From: Butyricicoccus sp.
GTDB lineage: Bacteria; Bacillota; Clostridia; Oscillospirales; Butyricicoccaceae
Direction of reading: 5' to 3'
Assembly (NCBI GenBank): GCA_017886875.1
Contig: JAGHIZ010000094.1
Span: 62,001-126,000, forward strand
DNA: 64,000 nucleotides
Under the pieces are notes generated by a model, which searched no databases, had not been told where the DNA came from, and saw only the letters and a program-made list of their open reading frames with translations. Made by a program: the position numbers and the translations under genes. Each line of letters begins with the position of its first letter. Position 1 is the first letter of the stretch. Shown here in pieces: positions 54,264-63,205 of the stretch.

Positions 54264-55727
54264 ATGAGAAGAACAAAAATTATTTGTACACTAGGTCCTG
54301 CAACTGATGTTGATGGAGTATTAAAGGACATGGTAAAGGCTGGCATGAACGTTGCTCGTTTTAACTTCAGCCATGGCTCTCATGAGGAACACAAATCCCG
54401 TATGGATTTAGTTAAATCCATTCGTAAGGAGCTAGGTATGCCAGTAGGTATTATGCTTGATACTAAAGGCCCAGAAATTCGCACAAAGACATATAAAGAT
54501 GGTAAGATTGAAATTGTTGAAGGTCAGCAGTTTACTTTAACAACTCGTGATATCGAGGGTGATAACACAATCGTTTCTATTAGCTATGAGGGTCTGCCAA
54601 ACGATGTTACAGAAGGCACTACTATTCTTATTGATGATGGACTGATTGCATTTAAGGTAGAAAAGGTTGAAGGCACAGAAATTGTTTGTCGTGCTCTTAA
54701 TGGTGGCCCTCTATCTAACCGTAAGTCTGTAAACGTTCCAGGTATTAAGCTTAACATGCCTTATATCTCAGAGAAAGACCGTTCAGATGTTATCTTTGGT
54801 TGCTCTCAGGGTATTGATTTTATCGCAGCTTCTTTCTGCCGCAGTGCACAGGATATGCGTGACCTTAAAGCTATCCTAAAAGAGCAAGGTTGCGAAGATG
54901 TTGAAATTATCGCTAAGATTGAAAATATGGAAGGCGTAAACAACATTGATGAAATTCTTGATGAAGTAAATGGTATCATGGTTGCTCGTGGCGACCTTGG
55001 TGTAGAAGTTCCATTTGAGGAGCTACCAGCTATTCAGAAGAACCTAATTAAGAAATGTATCTCCCGTGGTCGTCGTGTTGTAACTGCTACACAGATGCTA
55101 GAAAGCATGGCTAAGAACCCTCGCCCAACTCGTGCAGAGGTTTCTGACGTTGCTAACGCTGTTTATGATGGAACAAGTGCTATTATGCTTTCTGGTGAAA
55201 CATCTGTTGGTAAGTATCCAGTAGAAACAGTTGCAGCTATGAGCAGCATTGCTGAAAATGCTGAGGCTAACATTCATTATGACCGCCGTCGTATCACCCG
55301 TCCAGAATTTATGGATATGGAGCTAGGTGGCGAGAGAACAACAAATGCTATTTCTCATGCTGTTTGTACAACTGCTGCAGACCTTGATGCAAAGTGCATT
55401 GTTGCATTTACTGAGTCTGGTTCTACTGCTCGTGCAGTATCTTGCCACCGTCCAGGTAAGATTATCGTTGGTGCTACTCCAAGCGAAAAGACTTATAACC
55501 GTCTAACTATGTCTTGGGGCATTATCCCTTGCATGGTTAAGCGTCCAGAAAGTGGTTCTGCTCTTTATGTTCAGGCTCTAAATGCTGCTGTTAGAACTGC
55601 TGGTGTTAAGGCTGATGACACTATCATTATCACTGCTGGTATGCCTGTAGGTCATGTTAACTACACTAATACCATGCGTGCTATGAAGGTAACAGAGGAG
55701 TCTATTAACATTGCTATTGAGGAGTAA
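54264..55727 (+). CDS. pyk: Pyruvate kinase
   Basis: Last ATP-yielding step of glycolysis. 487 residues with the TIM barrel (RRTKIICTLGPAT, NVARFNFSHG, MVARGDLGVEVP, KPV-type region as RVVTATQMLESM), B and C domains. It lacks the extra C-terminal PEP-utiliser domain found in Bacillus pyruvate kinase. GC-richer, clean codon use suggests high expression. ATG 54264 with GAGGT 9 bases upstream. Confidence 0.97.
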   Translation: MRRTKIICTLGPATDVDGVLKDMVKAGMNVARFNFSHGSHEEHKSRMDLVKSIRKELGMPVGIMLDTKGPEIRTKTYKDGKIEIVEGQQFTLTTRDIEGDNTIVSISYEGLPNDVTEGTTILIDDGLIAFKVEKVEGTEIVCRALNGGPLSNRKSVNVPGIKLNMPYISEKDRSDVIFGCSQGIDFIAASFCRSAQDMRDLKAILKEQGCEDVEIIAKIENMEGVNNIDEILDEVNGIMVARGDLGVEVPFEELPAIQKNLIKKCISRGRRVVTATQMLESMAKNPRPTRAEVSDVANAVYDGTSAIMLSGETSVGKYPVETVAAMSSIAENAEANIHYDRRRITRPEFMDMELGGERTTNAISHAVCTTAADLDAKCIVAFTESGSTARAVSCHRPGKIIVGATPSEKTYNRLTMSWGIIPCMVKRPESGSALYVQALNAAVRTAGVKADDTIIITAGMPVGHVNYTNTMRAMKVTEESINIAIEE

Positions 55728-55781
55728 TTTTTCCTCTTATATAGATGATGCAGCTTCCAAACAAAAAATTCACAATTTGTT

Positions 55782-55864
55782 TTGAAATTTTCAAAACCTT
55801 GTGATAAAATATGGTTGTAATATTAAGGTCGCACAAGTGATATTGTTTACTTGTGCGACTTTAT
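55782..55864 (+). promoter_or_regulatory. LCP gene promoter with leader hairpin
   Basis: TTGAAA (55782-55787), a 17-bp spacer and TAAAAT (55805-55810). In the leader (or as the pyk terminator) an 11-bp stem GTCGCACAAGT/ACTTGTGCGAC (55829-55860) is followed by only TTTAT. It is either a weak terminator for pyk or an attenuator. Confidence 0.55.
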
Positions 55865-55898
55865 GTATTGTAGTAAATTTGTCAGTTTGGGAGGAAAT

Positions 55899-56852
55899 AT
55901 GACTTTTCGTAGATTTTTTCGCATTGTAAGGCGATGGACATTTTTAGCTATTATAATAGCTGGTTTGTTTTTTGGTGGAAGATTTGTATATAATTCATTT
56001 TTTTCATACACACATGATAATTCATTAGATAATTTATCTGATGAAGAGCTAGCAGTAAATATAAAGCCACAATCTGGGGTTACTAATATAGCTCTTTTTG
56101 GTGTTGATACACGCTCAAATGGTGAACCAGTTCGTTCTGACTCTATGATGGTAATGTCAGTAGACTCAGATAATGGCACAATAAAACTTGTATCACTTAT
56201 GCGTGATAGCAGGGTTGAAGTAGAAGACCATGGCACACAAAAACTCTGTCATGCTTATAGCTTTGGTGGTGCTAAACTTGCAATTAAAACTATAAATCAG
56301 TCATTTGGTTTGGATATAACAGATTATGTTGAGGTAAACTTTCAGCAAATGGTAGAGCTTATAGAAGCAATAGGTGGTGTCAATATTGATGTATCTGATG
56401 CTGAGAGAAAAGAAGCTAATAAATATATTGCAGAATATTATGAATCATATGGTTTAGAACCAATTCTTATTGAGCAAACTGGTTATCAAAATTTAAATGG
56501 CGTACAAGCTATGACCTATGCAAGAATAAGAAAAGGTGGTACAGGTGATGATTGGGGCAGAGTAGAAAGGCAAGGAATAGTTTTAAATGCAATGTTTGAT
56601 GAAGTAAAGAATAAATCACTTCCAGAACTTGTAACACTTATGCCTAAACTTATGCCTTATATAACAACTTCACTTACCAAAACCGAAATGCTTTCACTTA
56701 TGAAAGGTGCTTTGTCAAAAGGCATACCTGAAATACAGCATTATAGAGTGCCAGAAGATGGTCAGTGGAATTATGGCGGAAAAAATGATGAATATATAGT
56801 CTATGATTTGAATAAGGCTGCACAAACTATAGATAATTATTTATATACATAA
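55899..56852 (+). CDS. LytR-CpsA-Psr family wall-polymer ligase
   Basis: 317 residues: cytoplasmic basic tail, one transmembrane helix (about 15-37), then the extracellular LCP domain with DTRSNGEPVRSDSMMVMSVD, the Arg-containing SLMRDSRV and the late YARIRKGGTGDDWGRVERQ. LCP enzymes attach teichoic acids or other glycopolymers to peptidoglycan. Start ATG 55899 after GGGAGG; the frame back to 55851 runs through the hairpin. Confidence 0.93.
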   Translation: MTFRRFFRIVRRWTFLAIIIAGLFFGGRFVYNSFFSYTHDNSLDNLSDEELAVNIKPQSGVTNIALFGVDTRSNGEPVRSDSMMVMSVDSDNGTIKLVSLMRDSRVEVEDHGTQKLCHAYSFGGAKLAIKTINQSFGLDITDYVEVNFQQMVELIEAIGGVNIDVSDAERKEANKYIAEYYESYGLEPILIEQTGYQNLNGVQAMTYARIRKGGTGDDWGRVERQGIVLNAMFDEVKNKSLPELVTLMPKLMPYITTSLTKTEMLSLMKGALSKGIPEIQHYRVPEDGQWNYGGKNDEYIVYDLNKAAQTIDNYLYT

Positions 56853-56865
56853 TTTCTCTTTAATA

Positions 56866-56899
56866 TGTTCACCAAATGTTCAAAATACTAGGTTATACT
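56866..56899 (+). promoter_or_regulatory. Direct-repeat operator and promoter of the response-regulator gene
   Basis: TGTTCA at 56866-56871 and 56877-56882, an 11-bp repeat period, 11 bp upstream of TATACT (56894-56899). No consensus -35 is present. This layout matches PhoB/OmpR-type activator boxes that replace the -35, suggesting autoregulation. Confidence 0.55.
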
Positions 56900-56931
56900 T
56901 CTCTATATTGATAATTTTGGAGGGGATAAAT

Positions 56932-57609
56932 ATGGCTGTTATTTTAATTGCAGATGATGAAGTTAGAATTCGTAGACTTGTAGCCGATTTTTTAAAACGT
57001 GATGGTCATACAATGCTTGAAGCTTCAAATGGTGAAGAAGCAATCAAACTTATTGAGCAGCATGGTGAAATAGAGCTTGCAATTTTAGATGTTATGATGC
57101 CTGAAAAGGACGGTTTCTCTGTTTTGCGTTATATAAGAGAACAAGAAGTCACTGCAAGACTTCCTGTTATGATGCTTACAGCAAGAGCCGAAGAATTAGA
57201 CCAACTTCATGGTCTACAAAGTGGTGCAGATGATTATGTTACAAAACCATTTTCCCCACTTGTTTTATGTGCAAGAGTTAAAAATTTATTGCTTAGAGCA
57301 GGTAAAAATGATGATGCAAATGCACATAAATTTGGCGAACTAGATATTGATGAAATCCGCCATGAGGTTCGTTTAAATGGTGAAGATATTGGACTTACAC
57401 CAAAAGAATATGAACTCATGATATATTTCAAAAATAACAAAGGTATTGCTCTTTCAAGAGAGAAAATTTTAAATGCTGTATGGGGTTATGATTACTTTGG
57501 TGACCTTAGAACAGTGGATACTCATATTAAAAAACTAAGAGCAAAACTTGGCGAATACGGCAGTAAAATAGAAACTGTTCGTGGTTATGGTTATAGATTT
57601 GAGGTATAA
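56932..57609 (+). CDS. OmpR/PhoB-family response regulator
   Basis: 225 residues: receiver domain with Asp53 in LDVMMPEKDG, Thr and Lys (MLTARAE, VTKPF), then a winged-helix DNA-binding domain (LTPKEYELMIYFKNN, TVDTHIKKLRAKL, VRGYGYRFEV). ATG 56932 follows GGAGGGG. A YbjN-domain gene and a terminator stand between it and its probable partner kinase. Confidence 0.95.
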   Translation: MAVILIADDEVRIRRLVADFLKRDGHTMLEASNGEEAIKLIEQHGEIELAILDVMMPEKDGFSVLRYIREQEVTARLPVMMLTARAEELDQLHGLQSGADDYVTKPFSPLVLCARVKNLLLRAGKNDDANAHKFGELDIDEIRHEVRLNGEDIGLTPKEYELMIYFKNNKGIALSREKILNAVWGYDYFGDLRTVDTHIKKLRAKLGEYGSKIETVRGYGYRFEV

Positions 57610-57632
57610 TCATTAAAAAATTGGGGGTAAAT

Positions 57633-58097
57633 ATGGCATTTAGTATTGAGGATATAAAGCGTATTTATGAAGAAGAAGAATTAAAATTTGCATATGAGCC
57701 TGAATATGAGCTGATAAGATTTTCTATGAATATAGAAGTCACATCAGATGTTAGATTTATTGCAAGAATAGTAAATTCAAAAACAGCTTTGTTTACAACA
57801 ATTCTCCCTATGAATATACCAGAAAAAATGCGAAAACCTGTGAGTGAATATCTCACAATGGTAAATTATGAATTGCTGCTTGGAAATTTTCAGCTTGATT
57901 TTATAGATGGAGAGCTGAGTTATAAAGCTGTTGCCGCATTTGAAGAAGATACAGGTTTAGCTGATATGACAGTTATTAGATTAACCTATGTCGGATTTAA
58001 TATGTTTGATAAATATATTAAAGGTGTTTTTGCGATAATATATGGCGGAAAATCACCAGAAGAAGCATTTAATGAAATAAATGATGATGATGAATAA
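57633..58097 (+). CDS. YbjN-domain protein
   Basis: 154 residues with the mixed alpha/beta layout of the YbjN family (related in fold to type III secretion chaperones), acidic C terminus (NEINDDDE), no membrane segment. ATG 57633 with GGGGG 5 bases upstream; TTG 57621 is rejected because it overlaps the binding site. It lies 23 bases after the response regulator, in the same operon. Role unknown; a modulator of signalling is a guess. Confidence 0.78.
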   Translation: MAFSIEDIKRIYEEEELKFAYEPEYELIRFSMNIEVTSDVRFIARIVNSKTALFTTILPMNIPEKMRKPVSEYLTMVNYELLLGNFQLDFIDGELSYKAVAAFEEDTGLADMTVIRLTYVGFNMFDKYIKGVFAIIYGGKSPEEAFNEINDDDE

Positions 58098-58102
58098 ACT
58101 TA

Positions 58103-58138
58103 TTTAAAAGGACGGTTTCAAAAAATCGTCCTTTTTTT
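58103..58138 (+). terminator. Terminator between the YbjN gene and the histidine kinase gene
   Basis: AAAAGGACG with CGTCCTTTT and T8 after it. It reduces kinase expression relative to the regulator. Confidence 0.9.
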
Positions 58139-58169
58139 TAAAATATTAATATTTTTAAGGGGTGAAAAA

Positions 58170-59693
58170 ATGAAATCTATAAAAATAAAGTTTTTTGCTG
58201 CTATTTGTGCCATTGCAATAGCTTTTGTAGGAATTTTAAGTATTATAAGTTTAACTTTTTATGATAATTATTATCTTTGGCAAAGAGAAAAAGCTCTTAC
58301 TGATGTTTATATTCAGTTATGTAGTGCAAATAATAAAGGCGATGAAGAATTTATAAATGAAATTATTTATAGTGAAGATACCGAAGGTGTAAGAGTTTCA
58401 GTAATTTCAAAAAATGGCACTGTAATATATGATTCAACTATGAATGAACAGCTTACAGGTATAGAAAAAACCGGTGAAACTCTGTTTTACGGTTTGAAAA
58501 TAGCACAAAATGCAGTAAATGAAGCTGATAAACAAAAAATAGCAGCTACTGGAATGGATTTTGTAAATGTATATGATAAAGCAAGAGCAGAGGAGTTTTT
58601 ATGCTTAGTTGGCATTTTAGATAGTACAGGCAATTATATTATAGCTAGAATTCCTTTTACATATTTAGAGCAAAATTCAAGTTTTAATTTATTGTTTTTA
58701 GGTATTTCAGGCGGCTTAACACTGATTATATGTATTATTTTAGCGTTTATTATTGCAAGACATTTTACAAATCCGCTTATTGAAATTGCTGATGTTGCAA
58801 ACGCTATGGCGGAAATGGATTTTTCTAAAAAATATGAAGGCACTGTAAATGATGAAATAGGTAGATTAGGTCAATCTATAAACCGATTATCTGAGCATTT
58901 AGAACAGACAATAGCACAGCTAAAAAGTACAAATGTAAAATTAGAACATGAAATAAAACAAAAAGAAAAAATAGATAATATGCGTCAGGAGTTTATTGTA
59001 AATGTATCTCATGAGCTTAAAACACCTATTGCACTGATACAAGGCTATGCAGAAGGTTTACAAGAAGGTATAGCCGAAAGTGATGAAGATAGGGACTATT
59101 ATTGTACAACCATTGTTGATGAAGCTAGACGTATGAATAAAATGGTTATGCAGCTTTTAAGTTTATCTAAACTTGAACTTGGTGGCGAAAATGTAAATGT
59201 AAGCGAAATAGATATAGATGAGCTTATAAATACATCAACAAACAAAGCTAGGGTTTTAGCTGATGCTAAAAATCAAGATATACAGACTATTTCAAGTGGA
59301 CTTATTATTTATAGTGACTATGGCATGATAGAACAAGTTGTGAATAATTATCTAAGTAATGCAATAAGATATACACCAGAGGGAGGAAAAATAATTATTT
59401 CTGCATATAAACAACTTGATGGTGTGCAAATAAGCGTGTTTAATGAAGGTGAAGGCTTGCCAGAAAATGAAATACCTAAACTTTGGGAAAAGTTTTATAG
59501 AACTGATAAGGCTCGCTCACGTGAGCTTGGTGGTACAGGTGTTGGGCTTAGCATTGTAAAAGCAACAGCTGAAGTATTAGGTGGTAAATGTGATGCAAGA
59601 AATGTAAATAACGGTATAGAATTTACATTTTTTGTGCCTGATAATAAACCTAAAGCTTTACCACCTGCAAATGTGTCGAATGATAAAAAATAA
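58170..59693 (+). CDS. Sensor histidine kinase
   Basis: 507 residues: two transmembrane helices (about 8-30 and 173-195) bracketing an extracytoplasmic sensor, a HAMP domain (about 195-250), HisKA with His281 in NVSHELKTPIALIQGYAEG, and a HATPase domain (NYLSNAIRYTPEGG, GTGVGLSIVKATAEVLGG). Likely cognate kinase of the OmpR-type regulator. GGGG precedes the ATG. Confidence 0.95.
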   Translation: MKSIKIKFFAAICAIAIAFVGILSIISLTFYDNYYLWQREKALTDVYIQLCSANNKGDEEFINEIIYSEDTEGVRVSVISKNGTVIYDSTMNEQLTGIEKTGETLFYGLKIAQNAVNEADKQKIAATGMDFVNVYDKARAEEFLCLVGILDSTGNYIIARIPFTYLEQNSSFNLLFLGISGGLTLIICIILAFIIARHFTNPLIEIADVANAMAEMDFSKKYEGTVNDEIGRLGQSINRLSEHLEQTIAQLKSTNVKLEHEIKQKEKIDNMRQEFIVNVSHELKTPIALIQGYAEGLQEGIAESDEDRDYYCTTIVDEARRMNKMVMQLLSLSKLELGGENVNVSEIDIDELINTSTNKARVLADAKNQDIQTISSGLIIYSDYGMIEQVVNNYLSNAIRYTPEGGKIIISAYKQLDGVQISVFNEGEGLPENEIPKLWEKFYRTDKARSRELGGTGVGLSIVKATAEVLGGKCDARNVNNGIEFTFFVPDNKPKALPPANVSNDKK

Positions 59694-59733
59694 TCCAAAA
59701 TTATAGCATTTTTGGTTTGGCGTAAATTTTCAG

Positions 59734-59762
59734 TTGCGTTTTTTTCAAATTTTCGGTATTAT
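59734..59762 (+). promoter_or_regulatory. Promoter of the lipoprotein-uppP operon
   Basis: TTGCGT (59734-59739), a 17-bp spacer and TATTAT (59757-59762). Confidence 0.55.
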
Positions 59763-59791
59763 AACATAAGAATAATAAGGAGGAATTCGCA

Positions 59792-60475
59792 ATGAAAAAA
59801 AATATTGTCTCCGCATTGCTCGCATTTACATGCGTTTTATCTATGACAGCTTGTAATAAGACAAAACCAGATAATTCAAGCTCTGAAACAGAAGAAGTTA
59901 AAACTAGTGTTCAAGTTCAAAGTGAGGTAAGCAGTCAAGTTTCTGAACCAGTTGAACCGGAAAATAATCAAGATACAACTGTAATATCAGATGAATTATC
60001 TGTTGCCGATGCCCGCAGAATTGTAGCTGAAACTATTGATACTGATACTTATTTAATTTTAGATGGAAAAACAAATCTTGAAATTGACTCTAACAAATAT
60101 CATACTTTTATAATTGCTAATAAATCAGATAATAAGGCAGTTGGTCAAATAGCGGTTGATTGCAAAACAGGCGAAAAGTTTAATTATAAAGGTGAAAACA
60201 CCATAGAGGATTATTCAAACTTTAAGCTTTATGACCCAGAGGTTGATATGGAAGCTAATTGGGAAGGCATATTCACCGATGGCACAAGAACACTTGAGCT
60301 TTTACCAATGGACGATAAATCTTTTGAATATATGATAGATGATGGTGAAGACGGTGGTACAGCTCAGGCAACTGGTAACACTGCAAAAGATATATCCCGT
60401 GATGTTACTTTCACTTATGGAGAAGATGGAAGTATAACTATTTCCGGTGAAATAACAGGTGTGTTTACCAGATAA
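59792..60475 (+). CDS. Lipoprotein of unknown function
   Basis: 227 residues with a lipobox (VLSMTAC, Cys at about residue 21) after a KK-hydrophobic signal, a Ser/Glu/Gln-rich linker (about 24-70) and a folded C-terminal domain ending in ITISGEITGVFTR. Lipidated on the outer face of the membrane. It is 12 bases upstream of uppP and probably co-transcribed. No family recognised. Confidence 0.8.
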   Translation: MKKNIVSALLAFTCVLSMTACNKTKPDNSSSETEEVKTSVQVQSEVSSQVSEPVEPENNQDTTVISDELSVADARRIVAETIDTDTYLILDGKTNLEIDSNKYHTFIIANKSDNKAVGQIAVDCKTGEKFNYKGENTIEDYSNFKLYDPEVDMEANWEGIFTDGTRTLELLPMDDKSFEYMIDDGEDGGTAQATGNTAKDISRDVTFTYGEDGSITISGEITGVFTR

Positions 60476-60487
60476 AAGGAGAAAAGT

Positions 60488-61324
60488 ATGATAGAGATTT
60501 TAAAGGCTATATTTCTTGGTATAGTTGAGGGTATCACTGAATGGTTGCCTGTTTCAAGCACAGGGCATATGATTTTAGTAGATGAGTTTTTACAGCTAAA
60601 AGCATCTGAGGCTTTTAAAGAATTATTTTTCGTTGTAATTCAGTTTGGTGCAATTTTAGCTGTACTTACTATCTATATTAAAAGATTTATTCCACTTAAA
60701 AAAAATAGCAAAGGTCAAACAGTTACAGACCCAAAAGTATTTCGTTTATGGATTAAAATTATAATCGCTTGTATTCCAGCTGCGGTCATTGGTATTTTAT
60801 TTGATGATATTTTTACAGCTTGGTTTTATAATTTTCAAACTGTTGGTCTTGCACTTATTATATTTGGTGTTGCATTTATATTGGTCGAAAATCAAAATCA
60901 GGGCAAACGCACAAGAGTGCAAACCGTAAATGATATAAGCTATCGTGATGCGTTTATTATAGGCTTGTTTCAGTTAATCGCAGCCGTTTTTCCAGGTACA
61001 TCTCGTTCAGGTGCTACAATATTAGGTAGTATTGCAATAGGTATTTCAAGAGCAGCAGCGGCAGAGTTTACATTCTTTTTAGCTGTGCCTGTTATGTTTG
61101 GTGCAAGCTTACTTAAATTCTTTAAACTTGGATTTTCATATAGTGCTTTTGAATGGTTAATACTTGCTATTGGTACGGTTACCGCTTATATTGTATCTAT
61201 ATTTGCAATTAAATTCTTAATGGGTTATGTAAAAAAACACGACTTTAAAGTTTTTGGTTGGTATCGTATAGTTTTAGGCGGCATTGTAATGGCATATTGG
61301 GTATTTACTGTTTTATTTAGTTAA
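60488..61324 (+). CDS. uppP: Undecaprenyl-diphosphatase
   Basis: Recycles the C55 lipid carrier for wall synthesis; also confers bacitracin tolerance. 278 residues, about seven transmembrane segments, with the motifs EGITEWLPVSSTGH (N-terminal) and PGTSRSGATI. AAAAGGAG precedes the ATG. It lies next to a lipoprotein gene. Confidence 0.97.
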   Translation: MIEILKAIFLGIVEGITEWLPVSSTGHMILVDEFLQLKASEAFKELFFVVIQFGAILAVLTIYIKRFIPLKKNSKGQTVTDPKVFRLWIKIIIACIPAAVIGILFDDIFTAWFYNFQTVGLALIIFGVAFILVENQNQGKRTRVQTVNDISYRDAFIIGLFQLIAAVFPGTSRSGATILGSIAIGISRAAAAEFTFFLAVPVMFGASLLKFFKLGFSYSAFEWLILAIGTVTAYIVSIFAIKFLMGYVKKHDFKVFGWYRIVLGGIVMAYWVFTVLFS

Positions 61325-61330
61325 TAACGC

Positions 61331-61386
61331 TTGAATATATATCCCCTCTCTGGTATGATAAAAATATACGAGAGGGGGTATTTTTT
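61331..61386 (+). promoter_or_regulatory. Promoter nested inside a terminator hairpin
   Basis: TTGAAT (61331-61336), a 17-bp spacer and TATGAT (61354-61359). The spacer holds CCCCTCTC (61343-61350), which pairs with GAGAGGGG (61370-61377) before T6. A transcript from uppP would meet a terminator. A transcript starting here would lack the left arm and keep the G-rich ribosome binding site free. Confidence 0.6.
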
Positions 61387-62091
61387 ATGAAATGTCCAAA
61401 ATGTGGTATAAATTATGATGATTCGGATAGAGAATGCCCGATGTGTGGAGCACCTAAACCACTGTTTGCAAAGGATAAATCACAGCTTGCAAAGACAACT
61501 GCACGCCCTGCAAGCAGTGATAATAAAAATACTGACCCTATGGGAAGTATTTTAGATTTAGGCTCAAATAAAAAGTCTTCTTGGTCTAAACCTAAAAAAG
61601 ATGGTAAAAATATTATTATTCCAGTTGTAATAATTATACTTATAAGCGTGTTGCCTGCTTTAATAAGTAATATTACTCCTATGATATCAAATGTAACTGA
61701 AAATATAGTTCAGGTTGAACCAGAACCAGATATATCTATTGATTTAACAAATAGCTATACATTAGATAATGATAAAATTCAATTTGATATATTTAGTGAT
61801 GGAACATACTGTGTATATGGCGATAGCTTTGAAGAATTGGGAGATATAATGATATATGAATATAATATAGGCGAAGTGCCAGAATTTGAAACATTTCTTT
61901 TAAATAATGGTATAAGCCTAGATGATTTTAATATAATTATTGCTATTCTTACCGCAGTTGATAGCACAGAAGATAGGTATGTTATAATAGCTGAAAGTTA
62001 TAATGATGAACAAACATTCTTTTATGATTTAAATGGTAATATAAATTGGCTTGATGATGATGTTTTAGTTGAAGGATATGCTGTTGTATAA
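61387..62091 (+). CDS. Zinc-ribbon membrane protein of unknown function
   Basis: 234 residues: zinc ribbon (CPKCG and CPMCG at residues 3-6 and 18-21), flexible linker, one transmembrane helix (about 75-97), then an extracytoplasmic domain of about 130 residues rich in Asp. Same ribbon-linker-TM plan as the protein at 9114-9527, but with an outer domain. The G-rich GAGAGGGGGTA binding site lies 7 bases upstream. Confidence 0.72.
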   Translation: MKCPKCGINYDDSDRECPMCGAPKPLFAKDKSQLAKTTARPASSDNKNTDPMGSILDLGSNKKSSWSKPKKDGKNIIIPVVIIILISVLPALISNITPMISNVTENIVQVEPEPDISIDLTNSYTLDNDKIQFDIFSDGTYCVYGDSFEELGDIMIYEYNIGEVPEFETFLLNNGISLDDFNIIIAILTAVDSTEDRYVIIAESYNDEQTFFYDLNGNINWLDDDVLVEGYAVV

Positions 62092-62203
62092 TAAATTATA
62101 ATATAAGCATAATAAAAAATAATATATAAATTATAGAAAGATAAATTATTCTTATGATATAATTTAAAATATGGTGATTGGAAAAATTTAAGGAGGACAG
62201 AAA

Positions 62204-63118
62204 ATGGCACTATCTAAACAAGATATTATGCGAGTAAAACTTATGGGTTTCTTGCATAATAGAGACACTGATATGTTTTCATGTCGAGTTATCACAGGTA
62301 ATGGCACTTTAACTGCAAAGCAATTACAAGCAGTAGGTCAGATTGCGGAAAAGTATGGCAATGGAACATGTGCTTTTACAACTCGTATGACAGTTGAATT
62401 TGCTGGTGTACCTTATGATAAAATTGATGAAGTAGTGGCTGAGCTTGCGAAATATGACCTTACAACCGGCGGAACTGGTGCAAAAGTTCGTCCTGTAACC
62501 GCTTGTAAGGGTACAACTTGTGTATTTGGTTTTTATGACACTCAAGCACTTGGTCAAAAAGTTCATGAAAGATTTTATGTAGGTATGGGCAATGTAAGAC
62601 TACCTCATAAATTTAAAATCGCTGTTGGTGGCTGTCCAAATAACTGTATAAAGCCAGATTTAAATGATTTTGGTATTGTAGGTCAGCACCCTCCAAAGCT
62701 ACATGAGGAGCTTTGCAAAGGCTGTAAGCTTTGTGAAAAGTTCTGTCGTATGGGTTGTATGAAGGTTGTAGACAAGAAAATGCAACGTGATACAAGCATA
62801 TGTAATAACTGTGGTTATTGTGTAGGCAAATGTCCATTTAATGCGATTTATTCGGAAGAAGTTGCATATAAATTATATATTGGCGGTAGATGGGGTAGAG
62901 TTACTCGTCATGGTACTGCACTTCCAGGGCTTTATACAGAAGAACAAGCTTTAGATATGATTGAAAAGGCTATGCTATTGTTTAGAGACCAAGGCAAAAA
63001 AGGTGAACGTTTTGCCGCAATGATTGATAGAATTGGTGAAGATAAAGCAGTTGATATGCTGCTCAATGGCGACCTAATGGAACGCAAAGAAGAAATTTCA
63101 TCTAAAGAAATTGTATAA
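62204..63118 (+). CDS. AsrC-like siroheme-[4Fe-4S] sulfite/nitrite reductase-related protein
   Basis: 304 residues. An N-terminal ferredoxin-like repeat domain, the coupled cluster-siroheme motif (ACKGTTCVFG about residue 105, GGCPNNC about residue 146), an inserted 2[4Fe-4S] ferredoxin (CKGCKLCEKFC and CNNCGYCVGKCP) and a short C-terminal half. This matches the anaerobic sulfite reductase subunit C family. AsrA and AsrB are not adjacent, so its electron donors and substrate are open. AAGGAGG precedes the ATG. Confidence 0.85.
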   Translation: MALSKQDIMRVKLMGFLHNRDTDMFSCRVITGNGTLTAKQLQAVGQIAEKYGNGTCAFTTRMTVEFAGVPYDKIDEVVAELAKYDLTTGGTGAKVRPVTACKGTTCVFGFYDTQALGQKVHERFYVGMGNVRLPHKFKIAVGGCPNNCIKPDLNDFGIVGQHPPKLHEELCKGCKLCEKFCRMGCMKVVDKKMQRDTSICNNCGYCVGKCPFNAIYSEEVAYKLYIGGRWGRVTRHGTALPGLYTEEQALDMIEKAMLLFRDQGKKGERFAAMIDRIGEDKAVDMLLNGDLMERKEEISSKEIV

Positions 63119-63121
63119 ATT

Positions 63122-63156
63122 TAAGCATGGTGAAAACATTTCACCATGCTTTTGTA
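63122..63156 (+). terminator. Terminator after the AsrC-like gene
   Basis: AGCATGGTGAAA pairs with TTTCACCATGCT across a 4-nt loop and ends in TTTTGT. Confidence 0.88.
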
Positions 63157-63205
63157 TTGCAAAAATATAAAAAATTAGATAATATAAAAAAAGGGGGTGC
63201 AGCTT

